This document shows, in pieces, positions 1 through 10,453 of a stretch of 64,000 bases of DNA; position 1 is the first letter of the stretch; the number at the start of each line of letters is the position of its first letter. The notes beneath the pieces are model-generated. The model saw only the letters and a list, made by a program, of their open reading frames with translations. It was not told the DNA's origin and searched no databases. The position numbers were made by a program, and so were the translations under genes. Source of the DNA: Skeletonema tropicum (lineage: Eukaryota; Bacillariophyta; Thalassiosirophyceae; Thalassiosirales; Thalassiosiraceae); NCBI GenBank assembly GCA_037178625.1, contig CM074136.1, positions 744,001-808,000 on the forward strand. The letters run 5' to 3'.

Positions 1-23
1 CGAAGCAAGAATACATCCCAGGG

Positions 24-380
24 ATGTACATCAAAAGCGATCATTGGGATCCACCTCATGCGTCAGAAACAGTTGAAGCAGCCGTAAACAGATTTGCCTG
101 CCAAATAAGACAGTTGCATCTCCAATACAAACGTCGATGGTCCAAACCCAACATTACAAAACAACAATTTCACCTACTCAGATACTTGAGAAACCACCCA
201 ATACTGCTAATTTTAGCTTCAGACAAGAACTTGGGCCCCGTAATTATTGAACGAATTGTCTACATTCAACGTTGCTTGAAAAAAGCGCTGTGCACCTTGA
301 GGCCTCCATCCTACTCCCCTCATTACACAATTAAATGTCAACATTCCAAAGTAATGATGCATTCCAAAGTAATGATGTAG
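24..380 (+). pseudogene. Fragment of a non-LTR reverse transcriptase (N-terminal part)
   Basis: The 118-residue open frame contains a LLRYLRNHP stretch followed by LASDKNLGPVIIER, which resembles the segment just before the RT core in diatom non-LTR polymerases (family recognition from memory). It is open near the left edge and loses similarity after about position 290, where a short direct repeat of CATTCCAAAGTAATGATG appears (343-377). No RT catalytic motif follows, so this is a relic. It probably belongs to the same family as the broken RT at 53.6-56.0 kb (inference). No intact product is expected. Confidence 0.5.
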
Positions 381-1156
381 TTACTAGACCATTTTTTGAC
401 GCTGAATTCAATGGTTCTATCGGCGGCTCGCCATATTCAGCGCAAAGAGACGTTTGACCACCACAATAGCGGTGGTGATTTTCACCCCCTCCGCCGCAGA
501 GCACATGTAGCCAGTAGCACAAAGGCGTCGTTGCGGTCCATTAAACAGCAAAAAAGTTTGTAGCGGCGACCAATATTATATACATGGGTGGAATATGCGC
601 TAATTAACCGGGTGTGGGTCTCATGCAACGCCTATCCAACATATCAAATCTATGAAGTCGATTAAGAAAGATTTCCACAATTTATCTCCATCAATAGTGG
701 TATATATCTGACACAAAACATGTTGAAACCACACCATGGATCATAGAGGTCTTGTCTACTATATGATAATCAAAGTTGATAAGCTGGACTGCTTCATATT
801 ACCACAGTGACTACTGCAACTCTCGGTTTCCTGGAATACTACTGATAGTGGGTTATGAGTTATGAGAAGCCCACCAGCAGTCGCCAACACGAGTGTTGTG
901 GCATGATATTGACGTCTCTTCCATGTACAATTGGGAACCTTTCGCCTCATTAAATCAACAGCCATCTATTGTGCGCCTTATGCTGTGGTTGGGAACAAAC
1001 GTTATAACTGTTATCAGTGGCTTTCCTACAAAGTCTCATGAAATGAGAGGCCGAATGATCGACATAAAAATCCATAATGGCGTAGATGTTGCGTGTAAAT
1101 AATAAATCCGAGTAAACTGAACAAGTATCATAGCATATAGAAGGAGAGTTATTTAA
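381..1156. other. Intergenic, no gene recognised
   Basis: Only short overlapping frames without recognisable domains occur here. The stretch is moderately AT-rich. No RNA gene, repeat array or regulatory site could be supported. It ends at the left target duplication of the LINE. Confidence 0.5.
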
Positions 1157-1173
1157 TAATATACTACTATTAT
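1157..1173. repeat. Left target-site duplication of the LINE
   Basis: TAATATACTACTATTAT here is repeated exactly at 7821-7837, on the far side of the LINE. A 17-bp direct repeat bracketing an endonuclease/RT element is the expected product of target-primed reverse transcription. Confidence 0.8.
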
Positions 1174-1528
1174 ACTTTTTCGAAAAGAGAAAAACCGTCA
1201 CATCGCCAACAAAAATCCACACAAAATGAGTGGTTGGTACTAATTCCTACGTGGGCCTCTCGTAGCCAGATCAAGGTAGCGGCCGTTGCGAGAGGCCATA
1301 AGCACTAGAGGAATAGATGATGGTAGAACCTAATAACGATAAAAGTCACCCCGAGATGAAGCCTCATCAAAGGGAAGTTGGGAAACACAAAACCCGGAAG
1401 AAATAGAGTGTCAGCTGGCCCAAAACGAGTATGGAGACAATAACAATAACTCCCATCATAGCAATAACCACAATCGACGACGAGCAGGTGGCGGAGCACG
1501 TGGTGGAGAAGATCATCCGACCGGGCGA

Positions 1529-4500
1529 ATGGAAGAGGACACAAAGAGAGTTCTTCAAAGAAAAGCTAATGTTTGCAATAAATCAAAGCCCCGGAAGGAA
1601 CAGGATATCATCGGCAGTGTGTCGAATTTGGAATCAAAGGGAGATAAAATGCAACTTAGACAAAATGAAGATGGAGTAGTAAGATTCGGGTTTCAAAATA
1701 TTAACTCCATCAAAGTCCTGAGGACCAATACTCTACCAAACGAGATAGAGGTAGTCCATGACCTTGGGATTGATATATGCGGATACGTAGAAACGAACCG
1801 CCCATGGACATCGAATAATAAAGGAATTTTTGATATGAATATGAGACGAATGTTTCAGAATATGGCTAACACTCAGTATGCGTCATTGCCACCAATAGAC
1901 CATCGAATCAAATATCAGCCAGGAGGAGTCCTACAAACTATTACAGGCCACGTGACAGGACGAGTTCGGCATCAAGGGTCTGACAAGTATGGAAGATTTG
2001 CGTGGCATATTCTCCAAGGAAGCCGGGATGAAGGGATAGTTGTCATAACGGCGTATAGAGTATGTCAATCCTCAAATGCAGGGCCAAATACAGCATACAC
2101 TCATCAACAGTCTGCAATGATGAAAGATGGAGTAGTTAACCCTCGGCCGAGGAAGCAAATCCTCAACAACCTCACCAAGCTGATTGAAGAGAAAAGATCG
2201 AAGGGATATAGACCAATAGTAATGATGGATGCAAATGGAAGTACATTCTCGGATAAGGAGTTTAGAGAGTTTCAACAAAATGCAGTTCTGGAGGACCCAT
2301 TTTATAGGAAGTTCGAGGAAATGCCACGGACTTACAATAGAGGAACGAAAAGACTTGATTACATCCTCATGGATGCAGGCCTTCAGCAGGCGGTACGACA
2401 TATTGGGTATCTAGGGTCTCATGAGGCTGTGCACTCCGATCATTCAATGGCGTGGGTTGACTTTGATGAGAAATTGTTGTTCAGAGGCCTTATAAATCGC
2501 CCCCCAAATGCAATCAATAGGCAATTCACCCTACATCAAGAAGATAAGGTGGAGAAGTTCATGGACGAGCTAAGAAAAGGGATGGAGGACAAGAACATTC
2601 AACTTAAAGTTCCCATCCTAGTTGCGAAGTTCCATGAGGAAGGATGTACGACGGAGGCGAAGCGTGCATATAACGCATTGGATAAGGAATATACTGATAT
2701 CATCAGGGCAACTCTGAAAAAGACATCACGTCGCCGATATGGGTACTTTCGCAGTCCGGAACTGACGTTGGCAGGGCAGAAAGTACTGCTGTATAAAGCA
2801 ATGTTGGACTGCCAGCGTAGGCGAGCACCCCCAAGTGTAGGACTGACCAAACTTGCAGCGAGACTTGGATATGATCTGACAAGTAATTACGAGCAGATGA
2901 AAGTTAAAGAGTTGAAAGTAAAGGTCAGGGAAGCACGTAAAGAGCTATGGGAAATCCAGAAGGATTGTGCAGAAAAGAGGATTGGATGGCTCGAAGTTCA
3001 AGCCCAATCATCGGCAAGAAAAGATGGCGGAGATTGGGAAGCAAAAATGAACGCAATGATACGAACGACAAGAGCAGCATCAACGAATCGGAAGCTTAGT
3101 CTCCTCACAAAAGGGCAACGTGTTGGACTTGATCGCATAGACGTCCCGAGCCATGAGTGGATGTACTCTGAAGATATGGAAGAATTGTACCATTATGATA
3201 AAGGAGTATTTGAAACGCATGCAGTCATGCAACAAACGTCTCAAGGAAAACCAATCATGGAAAAAGAATTCTATGCCCACCATTCATTGAAGGTACCGGA
3301 TAAGAATGCATATCCCGTCAAAGTAATTGTCCGAGAAAATGGGACACTGAAGATAGATGAGATAATTGACAAATCACCGTTCCTATGGGAGGCAATTACA
3401 TCCCAAACGGCTATCGAAGGTAGAATACTACAGCGGAACAAACGGCATTTGCAACAGGTAGCAATGGAAGGGGGGCCATCGACTCAACCCCCAGTACAGC
3501 AATTGATAAGTGCGGAGGGAACTGAGGAGGTGAAGCAAATACTCGAAGGAAATTATCGAGTGTTAGACCCAACCACGAACGAAGAAATGGAGATTAGTGA
3601 TACTCTAGCAGCGTGGATGAGTCAACTCAAACAAACAGAAAAAGAAGTAGCAATGGAGGAAACCGTGGGCTCAATAACTTCTGCTCAACTGCAAGAGGCA
3701 TTCCGAAAAGCCAAAGAAAAGACTGCTTCTAATGGAGACCTACATTATACGGTGTGGAAAGCTATGGTAGCTGACAATGAGTTTGCAGATTGGTTGTCGA
3801 TAATGATCAGCCTGCCGTTTATATATGGTTTCGCCCCTGAACGATGGAAGAGTATGACGGATGTAATGCTGGAAAAGAAAAAAGGTAACCGGCAGATAAA
3901 CCAACTCCGAATCATAGGGTTATTAGAGGCTGATTTCAACACGGCACTGAAATTTTTTGCAAGAGAGTTTTCAAAAAAGATGGAGTCTACCGGGGAGCTG
4001 TCAGACGAACAGTGGGGATCTCGGAAAGATAGAAACTCAATTGATGCAGCTATGATCAAATTGTTGACATTCGAAGCGGCACGAGCAAAGAAATCAACAA
4101 TAGGCATGCTGTATTATGACTGTATAGCGTGCTATGATCGAATGCAGCCGTCATTGTCGAACATAGAAATGGCGAAAAGGAACTTCAGTGACGGGATCCT
4201 GAGAGCAAGAGCGGAAGCACTACGCGGAATGAAACGCAATGTGAGAACTGGGCTCGGGGTATCGAATGATATATACTCAGAAGAACCAGGGGATTATCAG
4301 ATTTCAGGAGAGATCCAAGGAAAAGCAGACAATCCGGCGCTGTTCACGGCATGTAGTAGTGGGATCCTGAAAACGCACGCAGAATTGGCACCGGGACTGG
4401 AATTACATGGTTGTTTCGGGGAACGGATGATGAAGCGTCATAACGTAAGCTACGTTGATGATAATGATGGAAATGTCTCTGCAGATTACGACAGTGAACG

Positions 4501-5494
4501 ACCGCTGGATGAACTGATCGAAAGGATGAAATTGAGCTCTACGATGTGGAATGAGGTCGTACGATACACAGGCCAATCACTTGCCTACCACAAATGTGCG
4601 TGGCAGGCATTAGCGTGGCAAGTGGTACGAGGGGAACTAAAACCAATCATGGCAATAGATGAAACAATCCTCTTGGAGGATCATAAAGGTGCCAAGTCAG
4701 TGATACAGTTTAAGTCACCAAATCAACCGAATAAAGGGTTGGGATACCACTTGTGCCCCGATGGGAACCAGAAGCAAGAGTACGAGGTCATCATGGAGAA
4801 ATTGAGGAGAATTTCCAAGTCTACGTCTTTGCGATTCTTGACAGCAAGTGAGACGAAGCAACTACTCTACCAACGATTGATGCCAACATTGGATTACGTC
4901 CTTCACTTGACGTCATTCAGTAAGAAACAATGCAAAAAGATGGATACAATCGTACGGAACAACTTCCTCCCATATATGCACTTTAATAGGAACTCACCAG
5001 ACGCAGTGCTTCGAGGTCCTATGGAGCAAGGAGGGATGGAAATCCCAGACATGTATTCGAGGCAAACTGAATTGCAGTCAGAGTATGTCGTCAAGCAGCT
5101 CCGAAATGGGAAGACATTGGCGGAGGATTTTCTCTTCACATTGGATGAATTGCAACTGCAGTCAGGCCTGATAACACCATTGTTTGAGTACAAAGAAAGG
5201 CTGACATATATGGACAATGGACTACTAGTGAGCTTGAAAAATCGATTAGCTGAGATAGATGCTACGATATGGATGGAAGATGCCACAATCCCAGCACTGC
5301 AGAGGGAAGGCGATCAATCAATTATGGAAGCATTTATTCGACGGAAAATAAAGCCATCGATATTGAGAAAGCTCAATGCAGTCCGTATCTATATGCGAGT
5401 GATCACATTAGCAGACCTAGTGGTTGAGAATGGAGAATATATCGGAAATACAACGCTGGGGGGCAATTTTGTAGCGGGATCTGATTGGAGATAG
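1529..5494 (+). CDS. LINE polyprotein, endonuclease and reverse transcriptase part
   Basis: This 1321-residue frame copies element RNA into DNA at a nicked target. Residues ~50-315 form an apurinic-like endonuclease of the exonuclease-endonuclease-phosphatase fold: FQNINS, MDANGS (D234) and a terminal SDHS (D304, H305). A charged, probably coiled linker follows. The RT core spans roughly residues 700-1000, with YYDCIACYD as motif A (D864) and SYVDDNDG as the catalytic box (Y975-D978). The frame stops at TAG 5492-5494, but the same frame is open again immediately afterwards to 6016 and reads into the RNase H region. The stop is therefore probably a lesion rather than the true C-terminus. The ATG at 1529 is the first plausible start; the leader shows no second protein. 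Confidence 0.85.
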   Translation: MEEDTKRVLQRKANVCNKSKPRKEQDIIGSVSNLESKGDKMQLRQNEDGVVRFGFQNINSIKVLRTNTLPNEIEVVHDLGIDICGYVETNRPWTSNNKGIFDMNMRRMFQNMANTQYASLPPIDHRIKYQPGGVLQTITGHVTGRVRHQGSDKYGRFAWHILQGSRDEGIVVITAYRVCQSSNAGPNTAYTHQQSAMMKDGVVNPRPRKQILNNLTKLIEEKRSKGYRPIVMMDANGSTFSDKEFREFQQNAVLEDPFYRKFEEMPRTYNRGTKRLDYILMDAGLQQAVRHIGYLGSHEAVHSDHSMAWVDFDEKLLFRGLINRPPNAINRQFTLHQEDKVEKFMDELRKGMEDKNIQLKVPILVAKFHEEGCTTEAKRAYNALDKEYTDIIRATLKKTSRRRYGYFRSPELTLAGQKVLLYKAMLDCQRRRAPPSVGLTKLAARLGYDLTSNYEQMKVKELKVKVREARKELWEIQKDCAEKRIGWLEVQAQSSARKDGGDWEAKMNAMIRTTRAASTNRKLSLLTKGQRVGLDRIDVPSHEWMYSEDMEELYHYDKGVFETHAVMQQTSQGKPIMEKEFYAHHSLKVPDKNAYPVKVIVRENGTLKIDEIIDKSPFLWEAITSQTAIEGRILQRNKRHLQQVAMEGGPSTQPPVQQLISAEGTEEVKQILEGNYRVLDPTTNEEMEISDTLAAWMSQLKQTEKEVAMEETVGSITSAQLQEAFRKAKEKTASNGDLHYTVWKAMVADNEFADWLSIMISLPFIYGFAPERWKSMTDVMLEKKKGNRQINQLRIIGLLEADFNTALKFFAREFSKKMESTGELSDEQWGSRKDRNSIDAAMIKLLTFEAARAKKSTIGMLYYDCIACYDRMQPSLSNIEMAKRNFSDGILRARAEALRGMKRNVRTGLGVSNDIYSEEPGDYQISGEIQGKADNPALFTACSSGILKTHAELAPGLELHGCFGERMMKRHNVSYVDDNDGNVSADYDSERPLDELIERMKLSSTMWNEVVRYTGQSLAYHKCAWQALAWQVVRGELKPIMAIDETILLEDHKGAKSVIQFKSPNQPNKGLGYHLCPDGNQKQEYEVIMEKLRRISKSTSLRFLTASETKQLLYQRLMPTLDYVLHLTSFSKKQCKKMDTIVRNNFLPYMHFNRNSPDAVLRGPMEQGGMEIPDMYSRQTELQSEYVVKQLRNGKTLAEDFLFTLDELQLQSGLITPLFEYKERLTYMDNGLLVSLKNRLAEIDATIWMEDATIPALQREGDQSIMEAFIRRKIKPSILRKLNAVRIYMRVITLADLVVENGEYIGNTTLGGNFVAGSDWR

Positions 5495-6425
5495 CCGCAA
5501 ATTCCATGCCCTCCGAAGAAGTGGTTCTCCTTGTTTCGTAGGTGTATACGAGAAACATTCTGCAATAGATTGGATAGTCGCCACCACCACACCAATTCAA
5601 TGGAACTTGACATACCACTTGGAAAGTGGTTTCCGGTGAAACGGAACACATGGTATGACTGCTACCGAGGTAAGGGGGTGATCTACAAACGAGGAGAGAC
5701 AGCCACTGGTGAAAGCTTTATTCAGAAGCTAACAGAACAACCAGTGCAAAGTGGGTTCTACAAATATGAATGTGACGTCAACGCTATACCGCTAGAGTGT
5801 TATCCGATGAAAATGACAGAGGTAGATGAGGGTGTATGGACTCGCCGTCCGTATCAGATGGCACAACAGCAACAGCAGGAAGCTAAGCCTCCGGGATACG
5901 TGACCGAAAATACACACCTACCAGGCACGGAAATGAAGCCAAAGAAGACAGGTAGTGATGGTTCTGTCCTTCGAAGTGCACAATGTGGCAGCGGCAGCAT
6001 GGATTATCCCAACTAATCAAAACGAGTATGTCAAGGCATGTTTTTTTATGACAAACGTCAGCTCAGTAAACTCGTACCGAGCTGAATTGGAAGGGTTGTA
6101 TCGAGCGCTGTATCACATACAATATCTTGGCATAGAATTGGGGCCAGACGACGATATTACTCAATGGTTTGATAATGAGTCAGGTGCTTTTACGAGTAAT
6201 CGGCCAATGAAGACAGGACGGGACACAATACAACCTGAAGGAGATCTTTTGATGGCAATACAGCATCTACGGCAGAAGTTACCATTTGGAGTAATTAGTC
6301 AGCACGTCCGGGGACACCAAGATACGGCCAAAAAGAAGACGGAACCGGACGAAAGTGACTGCGATTCATTAGAAACCACGGAAAGCGCATTGGGAAAAAG
6401 AGAAAGACTTGGATGGATTGGATGA
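5495..6425 (+). pseudogene. LINE RNase H region, broken by a frame change
   Basis: In the frame of the RT, a 5531-6016 stretch reaches GSDGS, which fits the first catalytic Asp of RNase H. The continuation AAAAWIIP, YRAELEGLYRAL (Glu), WFDNESG (Asp) and HVRGHQD lies one frame over (5955-6425). A net one-base shift between about 5955 and 6000 therefore splits the domain. A second shift near 6410 moves the last part (LDDNAMINIACDELAG) into the next frame. RNase H would remove the RNA strand during reverse transcription; this copy cannot make it as one chain. Confidence 0.75.
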
Positions 6426-7620
6426 CAACGCTATGATCAACATTGCGTGCGACGAATTAGCGGGAGAAACAACGGCAGCAGCCATTGAGAATCCCATCCA
6501 ACTACCACCTGAGCAAGAAATATTACAGATGCCGTATGAGGGATCAAAAGCAGTTTTACGAATAGGGAATAAGTGGATCACAGCTGGGATGCGAAGCCAC
6601 GTCAACAAAGCGCGTCGGGAACCAATCCTCCGGAAATATATCAAGCGAAGACACGGATGGACGGACGAGCAATATGACAATGTGTATTGGATGACGATAG
6701 GGGAAGTGAGACGGAAAAGTACCCTTAGCCAGCAGCGATTTACCTGCAAACTAATGCATGGCCTCCTCCCAGTGAATCACGTGAAGCAACATGAAACACA
6801 AGTATCGCAGTGTCCGAACTGTCGGCAGTGTGATGACGAAACAATAGCACATGTGTTTCAATGTTGCCACCCGGATATGGCTGCGAAGCGTGCTGCAATT
6901 ATAGCAGCACTCCGGAAGAAAGGACTCCGGAAAATATCACGAAAAATACTACTCAGAGTGGCAAACTTGGTAGAACAATATGCAAACGGGGGCGAGATTC
7001 GAACCATATCAGAAAACCCGAGGATCCAGGAAGCACTGGAAGCACAACGTGACCTCGGGTGGGATGACTTCTTCAGAGGATATCTGGTAAAAGAATGGTA
7101 TCAAGCATTGGAGAGTACTCATCATGGGGACGCCCACCAGCAGTTTTATCAACTCCAAAAATTGATCTGGTATGAAGTTGCACTACCGCATTGGCATGAG
7201 CGAAACAGACTAGCTCATGGAACTCAGTCATTTGACAAGCAAATAGAGAGTGCACATTTAGCAGAGCAATTGGTATGGTACAGTCAACATCGAGAGGAGA
7301 TGCCGCCAGGCTTTCACCAACGGTGGGCAAATCATAGTATTGACGAAATAAGCAATATGGATTTGGCTACTAGGCGAATGTGGGTGCATCACCTCAAGAT
7401 AGGCAGGCAAGCGGTCGAGATGCGAGCAGAACAGCGGAAGGAAAGTCAACGAACTTTATCGTTCTACTTCAATGCATTCGGCCCACCATTACCGCCACCT
7501 CAGCGGCAACGTGTGGCTGATGAAGCCGAGGAACACGCAAATAGAGTAGTATTGTATCGTGAGGAGGGACAGCCGACAATAGACGCAGTCCTCAATGAAC
7601 TCGAGAGATCGACGACGTAA
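6409..7620 (+). CDS. LINE C-terminal region with Cys/His cluster
   Basis: The 403-residue frame begins inside the last helix of RNase H (IACDELAG) and continues through a hydrophilic region. It carries CPNC..C..ETIAHVFQC (about residues 137-155), a zinc-knuckle-like cluster seen in the C-termini of diatom LINE polyproteins. The rest is Arg/Gln-rich without a recognised fold. It is in a different frame from the RT and RNase H pieces, so it was probably once part of one long protein. The ATG at 6409 may not be a real start. Confidence 0.6.
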   Translation: MDGLDDNAMINIACDELAGETTAAAIENPIQLPPEQEILQMPYEGSKAVLRIGNKWITAGMRSHVNKARREPILRKYIKRRHGWTDEQYDNVYWMTIGEVRRKSTLSQQRFTCKLMHGLLPVNHVKQHETQVSQCPNCRQCDDETIAHVFQCCHPDMAAKRAAIIAALRKKGLRKISRKILLRVANLVEQYANGGEIRTISENPRIQEALEAQRDLGWDDFFRGYLVKEWYQALESTHHGDAHQQFYQLQKLIWYEVALPHWHERNRLAHGTQSFDKQIESAHLAEQLVWYSQHREEMPPGFHQRWANHSIDEISNMDLATRRMWVHHLKIGRQAVEMRAEQRKESQRTLSFYFNAFGPPLPPPQRQRVADEAEEHANRVVLYREEGQPTIDAVLNELERSTT

Positions 7621-7820
7621 ACAACCGTATGGTTGAACTAATCCTGGCCAGGAGACTACTTAGGTCTTCTGGCTTGGAGTGCGATCTGAGAAACAGCTGT
7701 GGAGGCAGTATATGAAGTATCAATACTGATGACATAGCACACATGTTGGTTAGTCATAATTTCGCCCCTAGAGGGCTAATCAGACGTACTTTAAAATTTC
7801 TGTTATATTATTATTATTAT
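7621..7820 (+). other. LINE 3' untranslated region and TTA-rich tail
   Basis: After the last stop, two sequence blocks (CTTGGAGTGCGATCTG near 7673 and TCGCCCCTAGAG near 7763) also occur in the same order at 58.8-58.9 kb. The element ends in ATTATTATTATTATT just before the target duplication at 7821. Confidence 0.75.
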
Positions 7821-7837
7821 TAATATACTACTATTAT

Positions 7838-8733
7838 GTTGTCTAAGTTACATAAACATGAGCATCTTATGACATGCCCGGTATGTGCAGACATTCATGT
7901 GTGTGTGCGTCACTCGCAATTATCATCAAAACTACTTTGAATTGGACGCGGCAGCTTACATAATTGGAATCAGCGTGAAAAATTGGGTTACGGAGTGTTT
8001 TCTTAGTGTTGATGGAGGGCGTATGGGATAGATAATGCTATGGTTTGCCTTCGGATTCGTCATATCAGATGCACTTTTTCAAGATTTTTTAGTGTTCGTG
8101 CGTGATTACAGCAAATATCGCAGCACTTCAACGGAGCACCAGCAACAAACGTTGAAGATGCATTCCAAACGATATAAGTAGAAAGTTATTAGTCTTTCAG
8201 CTTAAAGCATCGGCATATTATTGGCCAATATTGGCGTAGTAATGCCAGATTTTCTGCGTCGCAACAAGATTTGGCTGGTTGTTGGGGTGAAAAATACAAA
8301 ATACCTGTTTCTATCCAAAATGACGCTTTTTGTGTTCGATATCGGCTTTTCTATCCGTGCGACGCCGCATCGTCGCATGCGACGAATGACGCGCCGACTA
8401 TCGTGCGTGCGTGGTCTTCTATCTTCTTTTCTTTCGATTGAAACCCGTTTCAATGTCACAGCGGTATTCAGATCCTGGACCCTGGTTAGATAAAGATATG
8501 CTTGTTGCTAATCATAAGCGAAGTCATACCACTGAGCCTCAAGACGTCTGACTTTGCTTATGATTAGCACTTTTTGCCCGCTTCGGCATAAGTAAAAGCA
8601 GTGAGAAGTTTGTCTACGAGTCCCTTGAACAGATGAAATGGCAATGAGTATCCAAATCCAAGTCCAAGGACAAGGAATAGTTTGTTGATTTAGTTTTGAA
8701 TTTGCAGTGATGAAAGAGTGGGAAAGTCTACTT
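7838..8733. other. Intergenic region with one long inverted repeat
   Basis: No gene is recognised. An imperfect 20-bp inverted repeat (8507-8526 with 8549-8568, one mismatch, 22-bp loop) lies about 165 bp beyond the stop of the minus-strand ANK gene at 8734. Short open frames on both strands at 8202-8493 have no recognisable domains. Confidence 0.5.
8507..8568. repeat. Inverted repeat, 20-bp arms
   Basis: GCTAATCATAAGCGAAGTCA (8507-8526) pairs with 8549-8568 with a single mismatch and a 22-base loop. It could be a small foldback element or a 3'-flanking hairpin of the neighbouring ANK gene. The sequence does not decide between these. Confidence 0.7.
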
Positions 8734-10305
8734 CTACGAAAACTTTCTCTTCTTTTCATTTCCACTCTTGCTCCTGTCCAATGCAGTTTGCGCCTCTGTG
8801 CCCATACTTGTCACAGACTCGGGGTAAGCCTTCAGCAGCCGGAAAATGCAATCCATGTATTCGACGCTCTCTCTATCTTCCACTGCATTGCTTTCCCAAA
8901 GAAGGTCAATGGAAAGCTTCTTGTGAGCATTTCGCTTTGATACTGACACAGCATCAAACTTATCAAGCAGAAGCGAGATGATTTCATACTTTGCAGCACG
9001 ACAAGCATAATGAAGGGCTGTGTTTCTTTCTTGGTCCACAGCGCCAAGAGTCGTTGTGTCAAGCCCTACCAAGTACTGGATCACGTTGGCAGAATCATGA
9101 TGCTGACATGCGATGTGCAGAGGTAATGCACCGCCATTGTCCGGCGACTGTATAGCGGTAGGATTGCCTTTTACCAACAACTTGATTGAACCAAGACTGA
9201 CGTTGTCCTGAAGTGCTGTATGCAGTGGGAGTTGTCCATTGTCATCAGGTGTCGTCATGAGACTTTGATCTTTGGATTGACGAGCATAGACCATCTCGCT
9301 ATTGATGAATGCCTGTACTTGTTCATGACTACGTCGAATGATTAGCGCGTTTCCTTCATCTTCAATAGCTTCTGGGTGTGCATCATAAATTGTCTTGACG
9401 ATTTCAAGTGCAGCAACGATATTTGAATCGTTATAATCACCCTGATGACAAGCATAATTCAGCAGAGAGATTCCTTCAAATTTCTTTATCGCCACATTGG
9501 GATCACAATCCAAAAGGAATCGCACAGTTTCGATGACACCTTCTCGGTTCGCTCTCTCGGACAGGTTTGCAATTGCGAATGGGCCTGGATAAATACCATT
9601 TGTGTCAGCATGGTTGATGGCATCTGGGTAAAGTTTGTACAAGAATTCAACCGTGTCGAAGGTGTTGCCGTAGCATGCTAAATGGAGAGGTAGCGCATTA
9701 GAGCCATCACCTATTCGCTCAGATCCAGGATAAGCTTCGATTAACTCCTTGCAAAACACAGGAGATTTTGCCCTATACACAGCAATGTGAATTGGAAGAT
9801 CACCGTCGTTATCAGCATGCCGGAATGCTTCAGGATGCTTGTCGATGAGCAGCTCTGCAATTTCCACTAATGCTAATGTTGTTTCGTCAACACTTTTGTT
9901 AGCACATAAGCAGTGTAGAGGCAAGTTACCGTGATTGGTTGCACTACGAAGAGCGTCGGGAGCTGCATCAATGAGGAGTTGTATTATCTCCCGTGTCGTA
10001 CTTTTGTTGCGGCATGCAAAATGGAGCGGCGACCACCCATCCTCATCAGTAACCCTAGCAGCGTCAGGAAAATATTCGATGAGACATCGAATTATTCCCT
10101 CTGTAACTCTCTCGTTACAGCATGCATGAAAGAAGAATTCATAATTGTTGCTGACGAGAGCGTTGTAATTTGTGGATGTCAATCCATGTCGCTCAATCAA
10201 TTCTCGCAGACCTTCTTCTGAAAGCAAGTCGGATTCACAGTGAGTCACTAATTCGTTCGACAGCGATTCGGCTGCTTGTCCGCCATGATTGCTATTCTCG
10301 CTCAT
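8734..10305 (-). CDS. Ankyrin-repeat protein, family 1, member A
   Basis: The product is 523 residues from the ATG at 10305; the reading frame extends three codons upstream to a GTG. After LLSEEGLRELIERHGL come about ten ANK units with PLHFACRNKS-, PIHIA- and PLHIACQHHDS-type cores. A non-ANK linker (QVQAFINSEMVYARQSKD) follows, then three or four more units ending in SVSKRNAHKKLSIDLLWESN. The tail ends KKRKFS, a possible nuclear signal. ANK repeats bind proteins; no catalytic domain is present and the partner is unknown. The next ANK gene (11089) lies in the same direction and looks like a tandem duplicate. About 140 bp upstream a 395-bp retroelement fragment interrupts the promoter region relative to member B. 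Confidence 0.88.
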   Translation of the reverse strand: MSENSNHGGQAAESLSNELVTHCESDLLSEEGLRELIERHGLTSTNYNALVSNNYEFFFHACCNERVTEGIIRCLIEYFPDAARVTDEDGWSPLHFACRNKSTTREIIQLLIDAAPDALRSATNHGNLPLHCLCANKSVDETTLALVEIAELLIDKHPEAFRHADNDGDLPIHIAVYRAKSPVFCKELIEAYPGSERIGDGSNALPLHLACYGNTFDTVEFLYKLYPDAINHADTNGIYPGPFAIANLSERANREGVIETVRFLLDCDPNVAIKKFEGISLLNYACHQGDYNDSNIVAALEIVKTIYDAHPEAIEDEGNALIIRRSHEQVQAFINSEMVYARQSKDQSLMTTPDDNGQLPLHTALQDNVSLGSIKLLVKGNPTAIQSPDNGGALPLHIACQHHDSANVIQYLVGLDTTTLGAVDQERNTALHYACRAAKYEIISLLLDKFDAVSVSKRNAHKKLSIDLLWESNAVEDRESVEYMDCIFRLLKAYPESVTSMGTEAQTALDRSKSGNEKKRKFS

Positions 10306-10453
10306 GTTTGTCACTCTTTTGATCTGAAAATGATAACAGGGAGGTCTGCAAATAGTGAGTGTTCCGTAGGTGTTCTCTTTTTAAATCTAGTTGCTTTCTC
10401 GCATCGTTTTGTCGATAAATTTTCCATATCATTTTCATTCCAACTTCTTGTAG
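10306..10453 (-). promoter_or_regulatory. Upstream region of ANK member A, homologous to that of member B
   Basis: A block with TCTAGTTGCTTTCTCGCATC (about 10388-10407) and CAACTTCTTGTAG (10441-10453) recurs upstream of member B (12750-12770 and 12822-12834). It is therefore an inherited 5' flank. No TATA box is called. Confidence 0.5.

Larger units (their letters stand above)
1174..7820 (+). mobile_element. Full-length but broken LINE retrotransposon (endonuclease-RT-RNase H)
   Basis: The 6.65-kb element is bounded by a 17-bp direct repeat (1157-1173 and 7821-7837). It has a 5' leader of about 355 bp and a coding region that runs endonuclease, RT, RNase H and a Cys/His cluster. A 3' untranslated region of about 200 bp ends in a TTA-rich tail. 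The long coding region is interrupted by one in-frame stop (TAG at 5492-5494) and two frame changes (near 5955-6000 and near 6410), so this copy is probably not autonomous. A diverged 3' fragment of a related element lies at 58745-58930. Confidence 0.85.

Noticed and set aside
5492..5494. Recoded stop (readthrough) in the LINE
   Set aside because: Two further frame changes in the same copy make decay more likely; kept only as a low-interest finding.
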